Assembly (NCBI GenBank): GCA_015489145.1
Contig: WGAH01000181.1
Span: forward strand, 1 to 9,564
DNA: 9,564 nt
Direction of reading: 5' to 3'
DNA from: Deltaproteobacteria bacterium
Lineage (GTDB): Bacteria > Myxococcota_A > UBA796 > UBA2385
Shown here: piece by piece, positions 6,788-9,564 of the stretch
Layout: every line of letters starts with the position of its first letter
Position numbering within the stretch: the stretch's first letter is position 1
Position numbers and translations under genes: made by a program
The notes under the pieces: model-generated
The model's input: the letters and a program-made list of their open reading frames with translations, nothing else
The model's database searches: none
Told to the model about the DNA's origin: nothing

Positions 6788-8041
6788 GTGTTCCTGCGAT
6801 TCCTGGCGATGCTCCTGGCGCTCCTCGCCGCCTGCGGCGGCACCGGTTCCGGCGGCAACCCGCCCCCCGGCGAGGACTTCGCCACCGCCACCGCCGTCCG
6901 CATCACCGTGCCCTTCAACGGCGCGGTCCTGGCGCCGCGCTTCGAGGTGATCTACGAGGCCGGCGCCGACGTGGCCGCCGTGCGCCTCGACGTGGACGGG
7001 GCCGAGGCCGCCCGCGACGCGGTCGACCCGGATCGCGGCGGCGGGTCGATGGACCTCGACCTCGCCACCGGCCGGCACGGCCTGCGGCTGGTGGGCCTCG
7101 ACGCCGACGGCGCCGAGCTGAGTGAGCACGCCCTCACGATTCGCGTCGAGGACGGCGCCGCCAGCCAGGTCACGATCACCAGCCCCCAGGACGGCGAGAG
7201 CGTCGACAGCCCCGTGCACGTGGCGGTGACGGCCTCCGAGGACGTCGAGACGGTCGAGCTGTACGCCGACGACCTCCTCCTCGACGCCGGCGAGCCCGGG
7301 CAGGTCCTCACCGCCGAGCTCGATCCGGGAACCTGGACGCTGGAGGCCCGGGGCCTGGCCGACGGCGAGACCGTCGCCACCGACGCGATCACCGTCGAGG
7401 TCGCCGCCGGCACCCACCCCGAGGACGCGAGCTTCAACGACGTGGTGCTCGACATCATCGCGACCTACCCCACCGACGGGAGCTACGGCTACTACTGGCC
7501 CTCCGACGGCGACTGGCTCGGCACCACCCGCGACATCTGGTACCGGGACGAGCTCGTCGCCGAGGGCGATCCCGAGCACCGCTCCTACTGCGTGGGCCTC
7601 ACCTGGGAGGTCTTCATGCGCGCCTGGGAGCGGGTCGACGCCGAGACCGGCGGCGACGGCACGATCAACGGCATGAGCGTCGCCGACCTCGACGAGTTCC
7701 GCACCGACTGGTACATCCGCGAGCTGTACGGCAACGGCAACCAGGACGCCGTCGAGAACTACGGCATCGGCGAGCGCATCACCGACTGGGACGACGTGCG
7801 CCCCGGCGACATCGTGCAGTTCTGGCGCCACAGCGGCAGCGGCCACAACGTCTACTTCCTCGACTGGGAGACCGATTCCGACGGCGCGATCATCGGCATC
7901 CACTACTGGTCCACCCAGTCGAGCACCGACGGCATCGGCACGAACAGCGAGTACTTCGGCGCCGACGGCTCCAGCATCGACCCCTCCCGCACCTACTTCG
8001 CCCGGGTCTGGATGCCCGACGCCTGGGTTCCCTGGTTCTGA
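6788..8041 (+). CDS. Lipoprotein with Ig-like domains and a cysteine-peptidase-like C-terminal domain
   Basis: The 417-residue product has a short lipoprotein signal peptide ending in lipobox L-A-A-C (C16), followed by Gly, which suggests outer-membrane sorting. A Gly/Pro-rich linker leads to two beta-sandwich segments of bacterial Ig-like type: about 32-115, and 120-205 opening with VTITSPQDGESVDSPVHVAV. From about residue 212 a Trp/Tyr/Asp-rich domain follows. In it, SYCVGLTWEVF (C268) resembles the nucleophile helix of NlpC/P60 or CHAP enzymes, while DVRPGDIVQFWRHSGSGHNVYF (H353) resembles their G-D-hydrophobic/His strand; H372 could be the third residue. The Cys-His gap of about 85 residues is longer than usual. 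I infer a peptidoglycan- or protein-cleaving hydrolase, but do not recognise the exact family. Its stop lies one base before the next gene's start, so the two are probably translationally coupled. Confidence is high for the lipoprotein, moderate for the enzyme class. Confidence 0.85.
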   Translation: MFLRFLAMLLALLAACGGTGSGGNPPPGEDFATATAVRITVPFNGAVLAPRFEVIYEAGADVAAVRLDVDGAEAARDAVDPDRGGGSMDLDLATGRHGLRLVGLDADGAELSEHALTIRVEDGAASQVTITSPQDGESVDSPVHVAVTASEDVETVELYADDLLLDAGEPGQVLTAELDPGTWTLEARGLADGETVATDAITVEVAAGTHPEDASFNDVVLDIIATYPTDGSYGYYWPSDGDWLGTTRDIWYRDELVAEGDPEHRSYCVGLTWEVFMRAWERVDAETGGDGTINGMSVADLDEFRTDWYIRELYGNGNQDAVENYGIGERITDWDDVRPGDIVQFWRHSGSGHNVYFLDWETDSDGAIIGIHYWSTQSSTDGIGTNSEYFGADGSSIDPSRTYFARVWMPDAWVPWF

Positions 8042-8042
8042 G

Positions 8043-8798
8043 GTGTCCGCCGGTCCCCGCCTGGTGGTGGTCGTCCCCGCCCGCGACGAGGCGGCGGCCA
8101 TCGAGGGCGTGCTCGAGGCCCTGCGGCGGTGGCGGCCGGAAGCGCGGGTGTGCGTCGTCAACGACGGTTCCACCGACGACACGGCGGCGCGGGTGCGCCG
8201 CTGGGCCGCCCGGAGGCGCGCCGGCGGCGAGGCGGGCCCCCGGGAGCCCGGCGGCGTCGCGCTCCTCGACCTGCCCGTCAACCTCGGCATCGGCGGGGCG
8301 GTGCAGGCGGGCCTGCGCTGGTTCCTCGCCGGCGACGGCACCCACGTCGTGCAGGTGGACGGGGACGGCCAGCACCCGCCGGCCGAGGTCGACCGCCTCC
8401 TCGCCCGGGCCGACGAGGCCGACATCGTCGTGGGCTCGCGCTTCCTCGGCGACGGGTCCTGGCGGTCCACCCCGGGGCGCCGCCTCGGCATCCGGCTGCT
8501 GGCGGCCTGGCTCCGGCTGCTGGGCGGGCCGCGGGTGACCGACCCGACCTCGGGGCTGCGCCTGTTCAACCGCCGGGCCGCCGCCGCCCTCCTGCCCGCC
8601 TACCCCGACGACTTCCCCGAGCCCGTGACCCTGATGCTCGCCGCCCGGGCCGGCCTGCGGGTGGTGGAGGTCCCGGTCCGCATGGCGCCGCGCCAGGGCG
8701 GCCGGTCCTCGCTGGAAGGCGTCGTGGCGGGCTACTACATGGCCAAGGTGATGCTGGCCCTCCTGCTGCTGCGCCTCGGGGGCCGCATCGGAGGCTGA
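8043..8798 (+). CDS. Family 2 glycosyltransferase, polyprenyl-phosphate sugar synthase type
   Basis: The 251-residue enzyme has a GT-A fold of the dolichol-phosphate mannose synthase-like group and probably moves a sugar from a nucleotide donor to polyprenyl phosphate at the cytoplasmic membrane face. Visible motifs are VVVPARDEA (9-17), VVNDGSTDDT (38-47), the metal-binding DGDGQHPP (106-113, with D106 and D108), GSRFLG (131-136), and a basic/hydrophobic stretch followed by TDPTSGLRLFNR. It lacks the pair of C-terminal membrane helices of ArnC/GtrB-like proteins; only the last about 20 residues are hydrophobic. The GTG start lies one base after the lipoprotein stop without a clear binding site, implying coupling by terminating ribosomes. 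The DUF2304 protein that follows may supply membrane attachment. Donor sugar and exact acceptor cannot be read from sequence. Confidence 0.92.
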   Translation: MSAGPRLVVVVPARDEAAAIEGVLEALRRWRPEARVCVVNDGSTDDTAARVRRWAARRRAGGEAGPREPGGVALLDLPVNLGIGGAVQAGLRWFLAGDGTHVVQVDGDGQHPPAEVDRLLARADEADIVVGSRFLGDGSWRSTPGRRLGIRLLAAWLRLLGGPRVTDPTSGLRLFNRRAAAALLPAYPDDFPEPVTLMLAARAGLRVVEVPVRMAPRQGGRSSLEGVVAGYYMAKVMLALLLLRLGGRIGG

Positions 8799-8803
8799 GC
8801 CCC

Positions 8804-9193
8804 ATGGCCGGACCCCGTGGCTGGATCTTCGTCGCGAGCTGCACCGCCCTGCTCCTGCTGTGGCTGGTCCACCGCATCCAGACCGGCCGGCTGCGCTCGG
8901 AGTACGCGATCCTGTGGGCGCCGGTGGGCCTGGCGCTCGGCGTCTTCGGCGCCTGGCCGCCCCTGATCGACCGCCTGGCGGCGGCGGTGGGCATCGCCTA
9001 CGCCCCGAGCCTGCTCATCGTCCTCGGCGGCGCCTTCACCTTCGTCTACCTCGTGCACCTCTCCGAGCGGGCCGGCGAGCAGCGCGCCCGCACCCGGCGC
9101 CTCGCCCAGGAGCTCGCCATCCTCCGGGCCCGGCTGGAAGCGGCGGGCCTCCTCGACGAGGGCCCCGAGCCGCCGGGCGAGGAGCCCGGGTGA
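8804..9193 (+). CDS. DUF2304-like small membrane protein
   Basis: The 129-residue protein has three hydrophobic segments (about 7-23, 32-50 and 62-84), then a charged, helical tail (85-118) that looks like a short coiled coil, and an acidic Pro/Gly end. The middle pattern R-x-x-Y-x-x-x-W between helices one and two is typical of DUF2304 proteins, which are often encoded beside a GT2 polyprenyl-phosphate glycosyltransferase, as here. A role as membrane partner or anchor of the GT2 is inferred from that neighbourhood; no catalytic residue is evident. The ATG at 8804 is preceded by GGAGG (8790-8794), which lies inside the end of the GT2 gene, with 9 nt spacing. Its stop overlaps the next gene's start. 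Confidence 0.82.
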   Translation: MAGPRGWIFVASCTALLLLWLVHRIQTGRLRSEYAILWAPVGLALGVFGAWPPLIDRLAAAVGIAYAPSLLIVLGGAFTFVYLVHLSERAGEQRARTRRLAQELAILRARLEAAGLLDEGPEPPGEEPG

Positions 9194-9564
9194 GCCGCCC
9201 CCTCGACCGCCCGGCGATCCAGGCGGCCCTGGTGGCGGCGGTGGTGCTCGCCGCCTACGCCTCCAGCCTGGCGGTGCCCTTCCAGTTCGACGACTTCGCC
9301 AACATCGTCGACACCCCCCTGCTCTCGCGGCCCGACTGGCTGCTCCACCCCTCCCGCGCCCGCCCGGCGCTGTCCGTCGACCAGTACGGCATGCTCGTGC
9401 GCCGCTGGGTGGGGGTGGCGACCCTGTTCGCCAACCGCGCGGTCCACGGCCTCGACGTGCGCGGCTACCACCTCGTCAACATCGGCATCCACCTGGCGGC
9501 CTCCCTCGCCCTGCTCGCCCTCGGCCGCCTGGCCCTGCGCGCCCCCCGGGTGGCCGGTCCCGCC
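9190..9564 (+). CDS. GT-C/TMTC-like integral-membrane glycosyltransferase, N-terminal part (cut by window edge)
   Basis: 125 codons are visible and remain open at the right edge. A first membrane helix (about 9-29) leads to FQFDDFANI (31-39), whose D34-D35 pair in the first outer loop fits the acidic catalytic motif of GT-C enzymes that use lipid-linked sugars. GYHLVNIGIH (92-101) and the hydrophobic segment after it match the loop and helix of bacterial TMTC/DUF1736-like proteins, which often end in TPR repeats; that part is outside the window. The GTG start overlaps the previous stop (GTGA) and has GAGGAG at 9179-9184, spaced 5 nt. I infer that it transfers sugar from the polyprenyl carrier made by the upstream GT2 to a protein or glycan outside the cytoplasm. 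Another GT-C subfamily is possible. Confidence 0.78.
   Translation, partial: MSRPLDRPAIQAALVAAVVLAAYASSLAVPFQFDDFANIVDTPLLSRPDWLLHPSRARPALSVDQYGMLVRRWVGVATLFANRAVHGLDVRGYHLVNIGIHLAASLALLALGRLALRAPRVAGPA

Noticed and set aside
4486..6918. 810-codon minus-strand frame opposite recD2
   Set aside because: It is the Gly/Ala/Val/Asp-rich antisense shadow of a gene with complete helicase motifs.
6578..8569. 663-codon minus-strand frame opposite the lipoprotein and GT2 genes
   Set aside because: It is low complexity and spans two genes that are both clearly coding on the plus strand.

Overview
The window is very GC-rich (clearly above 70%), with nearly every codon ending in G or C in the real genes. 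A TonB-dependent outer-membrane receptor and a lipoprotein show a diderm, Gram-negative-type bacterium. The very high GC, the frequent GTG/TTG starts, an RNase G-type endonuclease, RecD2 and a sigma-54-like promoter motif would fit a myxobacterium-like or other former deltaproteobacterial lineage; that assignment is an inference.

Layout. Positions 456-2582 (minus strand) hold a complete TonB-dependent receptor. Downstream of it, towards the left edge, lies about 420 bp of repeat- and hairpin-rich noncoding DNA. At the edge are the first ten codons of a possible leftward gene whose N-terminus resembles a ketoacyl-ACP synthase III. Divergent from the receptor, after a 404-bp gap containing a good -24/-12 promoter match, is a run of six plus-strand genes: RNase G (TTG start), RecD2 helicase (GTG), an Ig-like/cysteine-peptidase-like lipoprotein (GTG), a family 2 glycosyltransferase (GTG), a DUF2304 membrane protein (ATG), and the start of a multi-spanning GT-C/TMTC-like glycosyltransferase (GTG) cut by the right edge.

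The plus-strand genes are tightly packed, with gaps of 62, 46, 1 and 5 bp and then a 4-bp overlap, so they probably form one transcription unit or two nested ones. RNase G and RecD2 are nucleic-acid housekeeping enzymes. The last three genes look like a lipid-linked sugar pathway: a soluble-type GT2 that charges a polyprenyl phosphate, a small membrane partner, and an integral-membrane transferase that uses the charged lipid outside the cytoplasm. The lipoprotein sits one base upstream of the GT2 and may belong to the same cell-surface function.

The most notable points are: an inverted repeat in the RNase G-RecD2 gap that would hide the recD2 ribosome-binding site; the sigma-54-like element in front of RNase G; the unusual lipoprotein; and the lipoprotein/GT2/DUF2304/GT-C cassette. 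I found no CRISPR array, tRNA, rRNA, insertion sequence or integrase.
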